From Dehalococcoidia bacterium (GTDB taxonomy: Bacteria > Chloroflexota > Dehalococcoidia > Lucifugimonadales > UBA826): a stretch of 64,000 nucleotides of DNA. Shown one piece after another: positions 26,560-35,721 of this stretch. The notes beneath the pieces are model-generated. The model worked only from the letters and a program-made list of their open reading frames with translations. It ran no database searches and was not told where the DNA came from. The DNA is taken from NCBI GenBank assembly GCA_029936675.1, contig JAPYSB010000001.1:259323-323322 (forward strand), written 5' to 3'. Each line of letters begins with the position of its first letter. Within the stretch, counting starts at the first letter, position 1. A program made the translations under genes and the position numbers.

Positions 26560-28332
26560 ATGAGCAGCCAAATAAATCAAGCTGAAAATAATGAAGATGT
26601 AGTTGCAGTTATAGACATACCAGCTGCGATAATGGTCAGCGACTTAGCTGACCAATTGGATGTAGGGGCGGTAGAAGTTGTAAAGGCCTTGATGAGGGGT
26701 GGGTACATGTTTTCTGTCAATGATGTGATAGAGCATGAAATTGCCTCTGTGGTCTGCCAGTTGTTTGGGTTTCAAGCCGCTTCAATGTCAGAATCTGGAA
26801 CAGAAACTAATTCCATTGTCATTGACAACAAGGATGAAGATCCTAAACAACTAGCCACCCGGCCGCCTATAGTTACCATTTTGGGACACGTTGACCATGG
26901 AAAAACCACCTTATTGGACAATATCAGAAAAACTAACGTTGTCGATGGGGAATCAGGAGGAATTACCCAACATATAGCCGCTTACCAAATAAAACACAAT
27001 GAATCCCGGATAACATTTTTGGACACCCCCGGCCATGAGGCATTCACAGCAATGAGAGCAAGGGGAGCCCAGGTAACCGATATTGCAATACTGGTAGTAG
27101 CCTCGGATGATGGTGTAATGCCACAAACGATCGAAGCCATAGATCACGTGAGGGCGGCAGATGTACCGATAATTGTAGCTGTGACAAAAAAGGATCTACC
27201 TAACGCGGACCTTGATAAGGTATACAGACAGTTATCAGAAAGGGACCTGTTAATAGAAGATTGGGGAGGAGAGGTAATCTCAATACCAATCTCAGGCATA
27301 ACCGGTGATGGAGTTCCGGAATTGCTGGAGAATATCCAGTTGGTTGCCGAAATTAGCGAATTAAAGGCTAATCCGAACAGAACAGCACAAGGTGTGGTTG
27401 TAGAAGCACGAAAAGATAAGAGCAAAGGAAATATAGCAACTCTATTGGTCCAAACTGGAACGCTTAGTCAAGGTGACATATTGGTCATCGGAAATACCTA
27501 CGGAAAGATTAGAGCCATGTTTGATGATCAAGGAGATCGCATTAAATCAGCCCATCCATCCACGCCCGTGGAGGTGATGGGGCTCCATGACATTCCAGAA
27601 GCAGGCTCGATTTTCAAGGTAGCTGAGAGTGATAAATTCGCCAAGGAAATGGTTGATAAATACGAGAGGCAAATCAGAGCGGAGGCAACCAAACTCCAAG
27701 ACGCCCACGCCCGAAATATATCAGGCGATTTAAGACAGGTAGACCTGATTATAAAGACAGATGTACAAGGGACTATTGAACCGGTTAAAGTAGCGCTGGA
27801 AAATCTCAACAGCGACGATTGTCGGGTGAACGTTATCCACATTGCCAGCGGTGGTATTACCGAACGAGATGTTCTATTGGCGGTGGCATCAGACGCGGTG
27901 GTAATTGGATTTAGGAGTCTTCCTGAAGGTGGTGCCGGCCCTTTAGCAAAAAAAGAGGGTGTAGAAATAAGAGAATATGATGTCATTTACCACCTCGTAG
28001 AAGATGTTAGTAAAGCATTGGAAGGAATGCTCGAACCCACCTATGGAGACGTATATGTTGGACGTGCTTCTGTAAGAGCTGTGTTCAACGTGGGGAGACG
28101 AGTTAAAGTTGCTGGAATATTCGTCAGTGACGGAAAGATATCGCGTGACTCAAATATTCGTGTTTTCAGGGGGGGGTCTGAAATCTTTGTGGGGTCTGTA
28201 TCCAGCCTCAAGCATTTCAAAGACGACGTAAGAGAGGTAGCGAATGGGTTTGAAGGTGGGGTAAGTATGGACGGGTTCAATGATTTTGAAGAAGACGACG
28301 TACTAGAAGCATACAATACCGAAACGCTCTAA
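26560..28332 (+). CDS. infB: Translation initiation factor IF-2
   Basis: A 590-residue IF-2, which brings initiator tRNA to the 30S subunit and promotes subunit joining. It starts with an IF2-N winged domain (about 18-75). G1 is GHVDHGKT (109-116), G3 is DTPGHEAF, G4 is TKKD. The C-terminal beta-barrel and fMet-tRNA-binding domains follow ([20 protein letters not shown] region). The N-terminal region is short compared with the long IF-2 forms of many bacteria. It is 185 bases behind nusA and 33-39 bases before rbfA, all on one strand. Confidence 0.96.
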   Translation: MSSQINQAENNEDVVAVIDIPAAIMVSDLADQLDVGAVEVVKALMRGGYMFSVNDVIEHEIASVVCQLFGFQAASMSESGTETNSIVIDNKDEDPKQLATRPPIVTILGHVDHGKTTLLDNIRKTNVVDGESGGITQHIAAYQIKHNESRITFLDTPGHEAFTAMRARGAQVTDIAILVVASDDGVMPQTIEAIDHVRAADVPIIVAVTKKDLPNADLDKVYRQLSERDLLIEDWGGEVISIPISGITGDGVPELLENIQLVAEISELKANPNRTAQGVVVEARKDKSKGNIATLLVQTGTLSQGDILVIGNTYGKIRAMFDDQGDRIKSAHPSTPVEVMGLHDIPEAGSIFKVAESDKFAKEMVDKYERQIRAEATKLQDAHARNISGDLRQVDLIIKTDVQGTIEPVKVALENLNSDDCRVNVIHIASGGITERDVLLAVASDAVVIGFRSLPEGGAGPLAKKEGVEIREYDVIYHLVEDVSKALEGMLEPTYGDVYVGRASVRAVFNVGRRVKVAGIFVSDGKISRDSNIRVFRGGSEIFVGSVSSLKHFKDDVREVANGFEGGVSMDGFNDFEEDDVLEAYNTETL

Positions 28333-28371
28333 AGTCCTTTAGCCCCCTATCGTTTAGATTCTGGAGTGATT

Positions 28372-28731
28372 ATGTATCACCGTATGGATAGTATCAATTC
28401 ACTTTTCAAAAAAGAAATAAGCCGAGTCATCCTGGAAGAAGTCAAGGATCACAGGTTAGCGCAAGTAGTATCCATTGTATCGGTATCAACTTCTAGGAAT
28501 ATGCAAAATGCGACCGCTCACGTGACTGTGATGGGGGATATCAAAGCAAAACAAGACACTATTTCTGGGCTCAACTCAGCCTCTAAATTTATACAAAGAA
28601 TGCTGAGAAAGGACCTAAGCATAAAGTACATCCCTAGTATCAGATTTGTATTGGACGAATCATTGGATGAGGCCGACAAGATCAGGAATATCATGGATTC
28701 AATATCCATAGAAACCCGTGACAATAAATAG
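28372..28731 (+). CDS. rbfA: 30S ribosome-binding factor RbfA
   Basis: A 119-residue KH-fold protein with the RbfA pattern: RMDSINSLFKKEISRVILEE, then DHRLAQVVSIVSVSTSRNMQNATAHVTVMG, and IPSIRFVLDESLDEADKI near the end. It helps 16S rRNA maturation and late 30S assembly, notably in the cold. The ATG at 28372 is preceded by a GGAG site; a GTG two codons earlier is possible. It lies between infB and truB, its usual position. Confidence 0.92.
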   Translation: MYHRMDSINSLFKKEISRVILEEVKDHRLAQVVSIVSVSTSRNMQNATAHVTVMGDIKAKQDTISGLNSASKFIQRMLRKDLSIKYIPSIRFVLDESLDEADKIRNIMDSISIETRDNK

Positions 28732-28738
28732 GTCGCCA

Positions 28739-29662
28739 ATGTCTCAGTCTATCACCGGGATTATAAATGTGAATAAGCCTCCTGGAATCACCTCTATGGA
28801 CGTTATTCGGCGAATACGCCGGGCAAGTGGACTAAGAAGAGTAGGACACAGTGGAACTTTAGATCCCCTAGCAAGTGGCGTCATGGTGGTAGCCCTAGGA
28901 GTAGCGACACGATTACTGGAATATGTAACAGAATTCAATAAAAGCTATGCCGCCAAAATAGAATTAGGCAAAAGTACAGATACTTATGATGGCGAAGGGA
29001 AAATCCTCAATTCCGAATTAGAGATCAGCGTAAGTGATTCAGATGTACGATCTGCCATTCAAACCCTCACAGGTGCTCAATCGCAGATCCCCCCAATGCA
29101 CAGCGCTATCAAAGTGAATGGGGTCAAACTGTACGACCTTGCAAGAAAGGGAATTACAATTGACAGGGCCCCTAGGCTCGTCAATCTATACGACGCGTAC
29201 ATTTCTGATTTCAAATCTCCTGATCTAGAATTGCAAATTACCTGTAGCAAAGGTTTCTACGTTAGGGCTTTTGCCAATGACCTAGGAATCCAACTCGGTT
29301 GCGGGGCATACCTCAAGGAATTGGTTAGAACATCTGTGGGCAAATTCAACATTGAAAACTCTTTAAACTTGGATTTTATAGAAACTAATTTACAAAAAAA
29401 CAAATCGAGAATTCTTTTGCACACACTAGAAACCGTTCTTGATCCAATACCTAAATTACAATTGGATTTTGATGAGGCCGAAAAAGTTCAAACTGGTATC
29501 TCAATACCAGCAGAAGGCAACCATAGAGCCGTGACAAACAGCCCTATTTCCATGGCTCTTACAGAAAAAGGGAAGCTCGTAGCTATCATGAGGTTGAATG
29601 AAGAGGAACTGATCTGGAAACCGGAAAAAGTATTTCACGATCAGATGCAGAAAATTAATTGA
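28739..29662 (+). CDS. truB: tRNA pseudouridine(55) synthase
   Basis: A 307-residue TruB. The catalytic aspartate is D42 in HSGTLDPLASGVM. The INVNKPPGITS opening, the YAAKIELGKSTDTYD segment and the SKGFYVRAFANDLG region complete the family pattern. It makes pseudouridine 55 in the T loop of tRNAs. The ATG at 28739 gives the standard N-terminus; a GTG at 28718 would overlap rbfA by 14 bases. Only a weak AGG precedes the ATG, so coupling to rbfA translation is likely. Confidence 0.93.
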   Translation: MSQSITGIINVNKPPGITSMDVIRRIRRASGLRRVGHSGTLDPLASGVMVVALGVATRLLEYVTEFNKSYAAKIELGKSTDTYDGEGKILNSELEISVSDSDVRSAIQTLTGAQSQIPPMHSAIKVNGVKLYDLARKGITIDRAPRLVNLYDAYISDFKSPDLELQITCSKGFYVRAFANDLGIQLGCGAYLKELVRTSVGKFNIENSLNLDFIETNLQKNKSRILLHTLETVLDPIPKLQLDFDEAEKVQTGISIPAEGNHRAVTNSPISMALTEKGKLVAIMRLNEEELIWKPEKVFHDQMQKIN

Positions 29663-29711
29663 CGTTAACCATAAAGCATAGATACAATTATTAATCGTGA
29701 AGGTGATATAA

Positions 29712-30032
29712 GTGAACAGTTTTGCAATAGTAGAGACCGGTGGAAAACAATATAGAGTCCATGAAGGAGATACCATCCGAGTGGAATCGCTAGACGGTGA
29801 CGAGGGTGACACAATCGACTTAGAATCAGTAAAACTGATATCTCTTGATGGTGAAACATCCGTGGGAACCCCCAATGTGGAAGGAGCTAAAGTTCAAGCA
29901 GAGGTGGTCAACAAGGGTAAAGGGAAGAAGATTGTGGTATTCAAATACAAAGCAAAAACTCGTTACAGAAGGAAAAATGGTCACCGCCAAAATTTCACTG
30001 ATTTAAGAATTACTGACATATCAGTCAGTTAA
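29712..30032 (+). CDS. rplU: Ribosomal protein bL21
   Basis: A 106-residue protein with the bL21 start FAIVETGGKQYRVHEGDTI and the C-terminal KYRRKNGHRQ-type end (KTRYRRKNGHRQNFT). It binds 23S rRNA in the 50S subunit. The start is a GTG at 29712 preceded by GAAGGTGAT. It is first of the rplU-rpmA-rpmE group, 49 bases behind truB. Confidence 0.94.
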   Translation: MNSFAIVETGGKQYRVHEGDTIRVESLDGDEGDTIDLESVKLISLDGETSVGTPNVEGAKVQAEVVNKGKGKKIVVFKYKAKTRYRRKNGHRQNFTDLRITDISVS

Positions 30033-30056
30033 GGAACAACTGCAGGAGTAATACCC

Positions 30057-30311
30057 ATGGCCCACAAGAAAGGTGGCGGAAGTACTCGAAATGGAAGAGA
30101 TAGTAAATCTAAACGATTGGGCGTTAAAAAATACGATACTCAGGTGGTCACCGCAGGATCTATATTGGTCAGGCAAAGAGGCACCAGAATACATCCCGGA
30201 CATAATGTGGGACTAGGTAAGGATCACACTTTGTTCTCATTAATTAATGGTTCGGTGAAATTTGAATATTTTCCGAATGGTAAGAAATGCGCTAGCGTTT
30301 ACCCAGCCTAG
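30057..30311 (+). CDS. rpmA: Ribosomal protein bL27
   Basis: An 84-residue protein beginning [16 protein letters not shown], followed by [14 protein letters not shown] and [15 protein letters not shown]. This is the full bL27 pattern. The N-terminus is the long-tail-free form with AHKKG directly after Met, and reaches the peptidyl-transferase centre. It lies 24 bases behind rplU. Confidence 0.96.
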   Translation: MAHKKGGGSTRNGRDSKSKRLGVKKYDTQVVTAGSILVRQRGTRIHPGHNVGLGKDHTLFSLINGSVKFEYFPNGKKCASVYPA

Positions 30312-30323
30312 GAACTAACCAGA

Positions 30324-30527
30324 ATGAAATCGAAAATACACCCAGAATATTACAATGAAGCTACAGTGGTTTGCTCTTGTGGTGAAACCTTTGTTACGGG
30401 AGCGACTCAACCTGAACTAAGGGTAGAAATATGCTCCTCCTGTCACCCATTTTTCACCGGTGAGCAACGAATAGTAGACACAGAAGGTCGAGTTGAGCGG
30501 TTGAGGCGTCGGTACAACTTACAATGA
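30324..30527 (+). CDS. rpmE: Ribosomal protein bL31 (zinc-type, C+)
   Basis: A 67-residue protein with [10 protein letters not shown] at the start and two cysteine pairs, VCSCG and [10 protein letters not shown]. This marks the zinc-binding C+ form, which is replaced by C- paralogues under zinc limitation in some bacteria. It ends with the [10 protein letters not shown] segment. A strong intrinsic terminator follows at 30551-30579, so it ends the ribosomal protein group. Confidence 0.95.
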   Translation: MKSKIHPEYYNEATVVCSCGETFVTGATQPELRVEICSSCHPFFTGEQRIVDTEGRVERLRRRYNLQ

Positions 30528-30537
30528 GAGGTAACTC

Positions 30538-31461
30538 TTGATTAGCGGCAGGGTGAGAAATATCTCACCCTTTTTTTTTGGCACGGGCAAGGTTGCACCC
30601 AGATATGGTGGTCAAGCCGTCCTTGAAGGAATAATGATACGTGGTCAGAATAACGTTGCAATTGCTGTAAGATCTCCTTCAGGTGAAATCGTAACGAAAG
30701 TCAAAAAAATCAATACTCTTTTCACGGGAAAATTAAGATCCATACCGATCATTAGAGGTATTCTAGCCTTGGCAGAAACTTTATCGCTAGGAATGGATGC
30801 ATTAAATTACTCGTCACAGGTTGCCAACCAGGAAGAGGATGCACCCCCGAGTAAACTCTCATCCGTATTGATGATTTTGGTTTCTTTGGGTATTGCTGTA
30901 GGAATTTTCTTCATATTGCCACTAATGGTGAGTAAACCATTTGAAGGCATATTAGGATCTGACATCATCAGCAACGTAGCCGAAGGAATAATAAGGCTAG
31001 TCATTTTCCTTGCATATGTGACTGCTATTAGCCTAATGCCAGATATCAGAAGAGTTTATATGTATCATGGTGCCGAACATATGGCGGTCCATGCGCAAGA
31101 AAAAGGCGACCCTTTAACTATTGAGGCGATACGAAAATATCCCACAGCACACCCAAGATGTGGTACAGCATTCCTGCTCACTATTATGGTGATAGCCATA
31201 GTGGTTTTCACTTTTATACCAAGGAACCCTTTGTGGATGGTGATTAGCTCGCGAATCGTTTTGATTCCCCTAATAGCAAGTTTAAGTTATGAATTTATCC
31301 GATTTAACAGTAAGTACGAAACCAACAAATGGATCTCAAAATTATCTATACCCAATTTACTACTACAATCCCTGACAACAAAAACCCCAAACGATGATCA
31401 GATTGAAGTTGCCATCAGTGCTATGGAATTAGCCATATCCACAGATGCCAAGGCTATATAG
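30538..31461 (+). CDS. DUF1385 membrane protein (YqhQ-like)
   Basis: A 307-residue membrane protein with the DUF1385 opening YGGQAVLEGIMIRG and the YHGAEHMAVHAQEKG and HPRCGTAFLL segments, whose histidines, glutamate and cysteine suggest a metal site. It has about five hydrophobic helices. Function is unknown. The only plausible start is a TTG at 30538 behind a GAGAGGT site. Codons 5-14 then run through the perfect terminator hairpin and nine T residues, giving an SPFFF segment that is not part of the usual family start. Translation may be needed for transcription to pass this point. Confidence 0.8.
   Translation: MISGRVRNISPFFFGTGKVAPRYGGQAVLEGIMIRGQNNVAIAVRSPSGEIVTKVKKINTLFTGKLRSIPIIRGILALAETLSLGMDALNYSSQVANQEEDAPPSKLSSVLMILVSLGIAVGIFFILPLMVSKPFEGILGSDIISNVAEGIIRLVIFLAYVTAISLMPDIRRVYMYHGAEHMAVHAQEKGDPLTIEAIRKYPTAHPRCGTAFLLTIMVIAIVVFTFIPRNPLWMVISSRIVLIPLIASLSYEFIRFNSKYETNKWISKLSIPNLLLQSLTTKTPNDDQIEVAISAMELAISTDAKAI
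30551..30579 (+). terminator. Intrinsic terminator behind rpmE, inside the DUF1385 start region
   Basis: GGGTGAGA pairs perfectly with TCTCACCC around an AATA loop, and nine T residues follow directly. It is 23 bases after the rpmE stop. It overlaps the first codons of the DUF1385 reading frame. Confidence 0.85.
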
Positions 31462-31464
31462 GTT

Positions 31465-32100
31465 TTAATTTCCAGATTCCCTTCTCTGTGACAATTCAGC
31501 GAACACTTGTGTAAGCGACATATCGTTGGCTGAGATAAGGACAAAGACGTGGTAGATGAGATCAGATATTTCTGATGCTAGTTCTTCCTTTTGGCCAGTC
31601 ACTCCTGCAATAGCTGTTTCTCCTGCCTCTTCTACCACTTTTTGGGCAATACGGCTAACCCCTTCATCGAACAATTTATTAGTATAGCTACCATTTTTTG
31701 GATTTAACTTACGATCCTCGATAATTGAAAATAGGTCCATAAAAACATTCAAATCGGTATTAGCACTTTTGAAATTATAATTGTCTAGATCTGATAAATC
31801 GGTATTGAAGCAACTGTCCTGACCCGTATGGCAGGCCGGGCCCTTAGGATCAACTTCTAGCAATAAAGTATCTCCATCGCAATCAAGTTTTATTGACTTC
31901 ACGATCAAAAAATTCCCTGACGTTTCGCCCTTATGCCACAGGTTTTCCCTGCTTCTACTATAAAACCAAGCCTCCCTACTTTCTAATGTCTTAGTAAGTG
32001 ATTCTCGATTCATATAAGCAACCATCAACAGCTTACGTGTTTGATGGTCTTGAATGACAGCCGGAATTAAACCTTTTTCATCAAACTGTATAGTATTCAT
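31465..32100 (-). CDS. hisI: Bifunctional phosphoribosyl-AMP cyclohydrolase/phosphoribosyl-ATP pyrophosphatase
   Basis: A 211-residue fusion of HisI and HisE. The N-terminal cyclohydrolase (1-105) has [14 protein letters not shown] and the metal-binding [11 protein letters not shown] and CHTGQDSCF. The C-terminal pyrophosphohydrolase (from about 115) has the [11 protein letters not shown] helix. It performs steps 2 and 3 of histidine synthesis. I start at the ATG at 32100, preceded by AAGGGTGAT; a longer in-frame start at 32130 is possible. It is the last gene of the his group and convergent with the DUF1385 gene. Confidence 0.93.
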   Translation of the reverse strand: MNTIQFDEKGLIPAVIQDHQTRKLLMVAYMNRESLTKTLESREAWFYSRSRENLWHKGETSGNFLIVKSIKLDCDGDTLLLEVDPKGPACHTGQDSCFNTDLSDLDNYNFKSANTDLNVFMDLFSIIEDRKLNPKNGSYTNKLFDEGVSRIAQKVVEEAGETAIAGVTGQKEELASEISDLIYHVFVLISANDMSLTQVFAELSQRRESGN

Positions 32101-32133
32101 GTAATCACCCTTACTATTTTCAATCCGCACTAT

Positions 32134-32961
32134 TTAGCGTATGGGTCTTACAGCAATATTACGTTCTGACAAGTATTTTTTTGCCTGCGATATAGAAAAG
32201 GTTCCAAAATGGAATATACTAGCAGCCAAAACCGCATCGGCTCGACCCACTTCAATAGCCTCTCGCAAATGTTCTAGATTCCCTGCGCCACCACTCGCGA
32301 TCACAGGTATAGAAACAGCGGTGCTAACTAATTGTAGCAGTTCCAAATCATACCCAGACTCATGCCCATCCGTGTCCATACTGGTTAGAAGTATCTCCCC
32401 TGCCCCCAATTTTGCCACTTCCCTCGACCACTTTATAACATCCACTCCGGTAGGTTCTCTTCCACCATGCGTATAGACTTCCCAAACCGAATTTTCGTCC
32501 ATTTTTAAAGTCTCGTTCACACTCGCGTTTAGATATGAATCAAAGCTGAATGGATCGGAAATTCTTTTTGCATCTATCGCCACTACGATGCATTGCGAGC
32601 CAAAAAAATTCGCCGATTCCCTAACTAAGTCAGGATTTTTTAGTGCCGCGGTATTTAATGAGACTTTGTCTGCACCTGCTTCTAACATCTTCCTTACATC
32701 TGATATTTGTCGGATACCACCCCCGACAGTCAATGGAATAAATACTTCTTCTGACACATCCCTCACAACTTCAACCATCGTGTTCCTATTATCTGAAGAT
32801 GCAGTTATGTCCAAGAATATCAGTTCATCTGCCCCTTCTCTATCGTAAAACTTCGCCAATTCAGATGGATCGCCAGCATCTCTCAAGTTTATAAAACTGA
32901 CACCTTTTACCACTCTACCATTATCAACATCCAGACAGGGGATTATCCTTTTTGTAAGCAT
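32134..32961 (-). CDS. hisF: Imidazole glycerol phosphate synthase, cyclase subunit
   Basis: A 275-residue beta/alpha barrel with [20 protein letters not shown] at the start, catalytic D11 in PCLDV and the second aspartate in AIDAKR. The LTVGGGIR and [10 protein letters not shown] phosphate-binding loops are present. It uses ammonia from HisH to make imidazole glycerol phosphate and AICAR. It is about 20 residues longer than usual, with the extra length between AIDAKR and the HGGREPTG segment. A methyltransferase gene separates it from hisA. Confidence 0.94.
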   Translation of the reverse strand: MLTKRIIPCLDVDNGRVVKGVSFINLRDAGDPSELAKFYDREGADELIFLDITASSDNRNTMVEVVRDVSEEVFIPLTVGGGIRQISDVRKMLEAGADKVSLNTAALKNPDLVRESANFFGSQCIVVAIDAKRISDPFSFDSYLNASVNETLKMDENSVWEVYTHGGREPTGVDVIKWSREVAKLGAGEILLTSMDTDGHESGYDLELLQLVSTAVSIPVIASGGAGNLEHLREAIEVGRADAVLAASIFHFGTFSISQAKKYLSERNIAVRPIR

Positions 32962-32977
32962 CTAATTGACCTATCGG

Positions 32978-33532
32978 TTATTTGGAAAAAATCATCATAT
33001 AAGCCATATCTGACAGATTGTGCCTAATGTAGAATTTGAACCCTGCTTTTTCTATTTTCTCTCTCAGGGCAGCGGGCTGAACCCGGTACTTACTTACCGG
33101 CCCGTACTCGAGAAATTCTGGCTGCCATTCTATAACTGCCAACCAGCCACCTTTCTTCACACACCTGTTAGCGTCTTTTAGGGTTTGTTCGGGCTTCTTG
33201 AAAAACTGGAAGGGAAATGCTGACATTGCACCATCCAAGGTTTCATCTTTAAGGGGTAAGATAGGCTCATCCGGTATAAGAGTCGCCTTCACATTTGTCA
33301 GTCTGGCTTTTTTTAACTCACGCCGTGTCGTTGTAAGGTTTTTCTTAACGGGGTCCAGTGATACAACATTTCCCCTATAAACCAGTTTGCCCAGAGGAAC
33401 TGAAAGTGCCCCCTCAGCACAACCTATATCCGCAATTTCATGGTAGGGCATAGCTGGAAGAAGCGAAATAATTTGGTATATATCAAGTTTTTTCGCTGCT
33501 ATAAAAGAGTCTTTATTTATTCTTGTCGGCAT
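32978..33532 (-). CDS. Class I SAM-dependent methyltransferase in the his cluster
   Basis: About 184 residues with a Rossmann-type methyltransferase core: motif I IADIGCAEGALSVPLG, an acidic end of strand 2 (VVSLDP), and the post-II LKDETLDGAMSAF and GGWLAVIEW segments. The substrate is unknown. Position between hisF and hisA, with short gaps (16 and about 22 bases), means it is cotranscribed with histidine genes, but no methylation step is known in that pathway. Start is uncertain: ATG 33532 is used, and GTG or TTG codons lie up to 33544. Confidence 0.8.
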   Translation of the reverse strand: MPTRINKDSFIAAKKLDIYQIISLLPAMPYHEIADIGCAEGALSVPLGKLVYRGNVVSLDPVKKNLTTTRRELKKARLTNVKATLIPDEPILPLKDETLDGAMSAFPFQFFKKPEQTLKDANRCVKKGGWLAVIEWQPEFLEYGPVSKYRVQPAALREKIEKAGFKFYIRHNLSDMAYMMIFSK

Positions 33533-33554
33533 ATATTGCACCAATTATTTTTTT

Positions 33555-34283
33555 CTATCTATCAAAATATTTTAACTCATCAATTGCCTCTCGCAATTTG
33601 ATATCTCCAGTGTACAAGGCTCGACCAACTATAGATGCTTCTACACCTGATAACGCCATCTGTTTAAGATGATGAAGGTTAGCTATACCACCCGCCGCTA
33701 TTATTTTCATTTTCGTGAATGCCAAAACATCCTTAACTCCTTCATAATTCGGCTCACTAAGAGTCCCATCCTTTAATATGTCGGTATACATACACCTTTT
33801 AACGCCAATTGATTCCATATCTCCTATTACGTCCTCTACTGTCAATTGACTATCTCTGGTCCAACCATCCAACGCGACCAGCCCGTTTCTAGAATCTACA
33901 CTGACTATCAAAGATTCGTCGCCTAACGCATTTAGTATCCGCTCTAGTTCGCCGGTTCTATCTACAGCTGAGGTTCCCATAATGACTCGTGAAACTCCAA
34001 TGTCAATATATCGTGCAGCAGTCTCATAATCTCGAATACCTCCCCCAACTTGAATTCGCACCTCAGATTCTGAGCATATTCTTGAGATAACTTCCATGTT
34101 TGCCGCGGAGCCTTCACGTGCTCCGTCTAAGTCAACAACATGTAGATAGTCAGCCCCCTGCTGTATCCATTTGATAGCCATTTCCAAGGGGTCATCAGCA
34201 AAAACTGTCTCTTGAGAGTAGTCCCCTTGAAATAATCTAACACAACGGCCTGCCCGAATATCAATTGCAGGTATCACTTTCAT
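33555..34283 (-). CDS. hisA: ProFAR isomerase HisA
   Basis: A 242-residue barrel with MKVIPAIDIRAGRCVRLFQGDY, catalytic D8 in AIDIR, the second aspartate in SVDSRNG and the GGGIRDYE and AAGGIANLHHL phosphate loops. It isomerises ProFAR to PRFAR, the substrate of HisF. The start overlaps the hisH stop by 4 bases, showing translational coupling. Confidence 0.94.
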   Translation of the reverse strand: MKVIPAIDIRAGRCVRLFQGDYSQETVFADDPLEMAIKWIQQGADYLHVVDLDGAREGSAANMEVISRICSESEVRIQVGGGIRDYETAARYIDIGVSRVIMGTSAVDRTGELERILNALGDESLIVSVDSRNGLVALDGWTRDSQLTVEDVIGDMESIGVKRCMYTDILKDGTLSEPNYEGVKDVLAFTKMKIIAAGGIANLHHLKQMALSGVEASIVGRALYTGDIKLREAIDELKYFDR

Positions 34284-34933
34284 TGAAACGAAACACTCAT
34301 TGACTCTTTAGTGAATTCAACAAAATTTTTATATATTTTAAGTCCGATATCACCGCTTTTTTCAGGGTGGAATTGAACAGCCACTACATTTTGAAATGCA
34401 ACGGCACTACAGAACTCCACACCATATTTTGTAGTGGCAGCAATTATATTTTTATCAGTAGGGTCTGCATAATAGCTATGGACAAAATAAAAATAAGAAT
34501 TGTTTGGGAGAGCCGCTAATACTGGGTGATCCGATTTTATATTTACTTCGTTCCATCCCATATGTGGGATTTTGTTTCCTTCAGGAAAACGTTTTACAGT
34601 GCCTGCAATCAGACCTAGGCATTTTTCTTTGCCTTCCTCTGAAGTTTGCAAAAGGAGTTGCAATCCCAAGCAAACGCCCATAAAAGGCTTTTTCGCTGCA
34701 ATCAATTGTAATATCAAATTATCAAGAGACCGATTCTTCAAATTAACCATGGAACTATCGCATGCGCCTTGCCCAGGAAAAACGATTCCATCACAAGACT
34801 CAATAGTACTTGGATTTGAAGTTACTAAAGCATCAGCGCCAGTTCGAACCAATGCCTTTTCAACGCTTCTTAAATTCCCTGCCTGGTAATCAATAACTGC
34901 GATTTTAGGCCTGACCGAATTGGATTCATTCAT
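34280..34933 (-). CDS. hisH: Imidazole glycerol phosphate synthase, glutaminase subunit
   Basis: A 217-residue class I glutamine amidotransferase. The nucleophile is in GVCLGLQLL, and the catalytic His-Glu pair is in VQFHPEKSG. The IDYQAGNLRSVEKAL start is typical of HisH. It passes ammonia to HisF. It overlaps the upstream adenosyltransferase by 8 bases and hisA by 4. hisG, hisD, hisB and hisC are not in the window. Confidence 0.94.
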   Translation of the reverse strand: MNESNSVRPKIAVIDYQAGNLRSVEKALVRTGADALVTSNPSTIESCDGIVFPGQGACDSSMVNLKNRSLDNLILQLIAAKKPFMGVCLGLQLLLQTSEEGKEKCLGLIAGTVKRFPEGNKIPHMGWNEVNIKSDHPVLAALPNNSYFYFVHSYYADPTDKNIIAATTKYGVEFCSAVAFQNVVAVQFHPEKSGDIGLKIYKNFVEFTKESMSVSFQ

Positions 34934-35489
34934 TTATTTTTTGGCCCGTTATTAATTCATCCGGTAAATTTTTATCCTCATATCTTGCCAGCATAAATAG
35001 GAGGTCTGAAAGCCTGTTGACATAAGGTAGTATCTGTTTATTCACCAGCTGACCCAATTCTTCCAAGTCAAGGATTCTCCTTTCAGCCTCACGCAACGTA
35101 GTTCTAGCCAAATCTAAGACCGCGGAACCGGATGAAGCCCCAGGTAAAATGAAACTCGGTGGCAATTTTACTTCTGCGTCCAACTCATCAATTAATTGCT
35201 CAAGTTCAGTTACCATTTCAGGAACGATAATTTTGTATGATTCCTTCATAATGTTGTAGTTCTCGGGAAGGGTAGCCAATTCCGCTCCGACTATGAACAA
35301 CTGATTCTGTATATCAATGATTATTCTCTTGACTTTCTCATCCTTGCAAAAAGCCCGGGCTGCTCCCATAGCAGATACAACATGATCGACAGATCCGTAA
35401 GCTTCACACCGTAGGTCATTTTTGGGAACCCTGCCACCAAAAAATAGCCCCGTCTCTCCTTCATCGCCTGCTCTGGTATATATTTTCAC
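34926..35489 (-). CDS. Corrinoid adenosyltransferase, PduO type
   Basis: A 187-residue protein with the ATP-binding YTRAGDEGETGLFFGGRV start, the LRCEAYGSVDHVVSAMG helix and the TTLREAERRI helix of PduO-type ATP:cob(I)alamin adenosyltransferases. These make adenosylcobalamin, the cofactor of mutases and some reductases. The usual DELN in the first helix is replaced by DHVV. The stop overlaps hisH by 8 bases, so it leads the histidine transcript although its job is unrelated. No B12-dependent enzyme is in the window. Confidence 0.87.
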   Translation of the reverse strand: MKIYTRAGDEGETGLFFGGRVPKNDLRCEAYGSVDHVVSAMGAARAFCKDEKVKRIIIDIQNQLFIVGAELATLPENYNIMKESYKIIVPEMVTELEQLIDELDAEVKLPPSFILPGASSGSAVLDLARTTLREAERRILDLEELGQLVNKQILPYVNRLSDLLFMLARYEDKNLPDELITGQKINE

Positions 35490-35721
35490 GATATCGAATT
35501 CCTAAATATGTCTTAAGGTAACACTGCATATGTGTGAATATAATATCCCCTCACTTGGTAAACAGTAAACGGAATATATGACCCAAGGAGGCACATCAGT
35601 AGCAATCCACCTACCCATATCATCTCCACAGCCTGTTTCATTCAATTCCGTAGAGAAATTGGAAGGCCCGGTCATTAATTACATAATCTAGCCTGTCCCA
35701 AAATTACTATCAAATCAGAAA

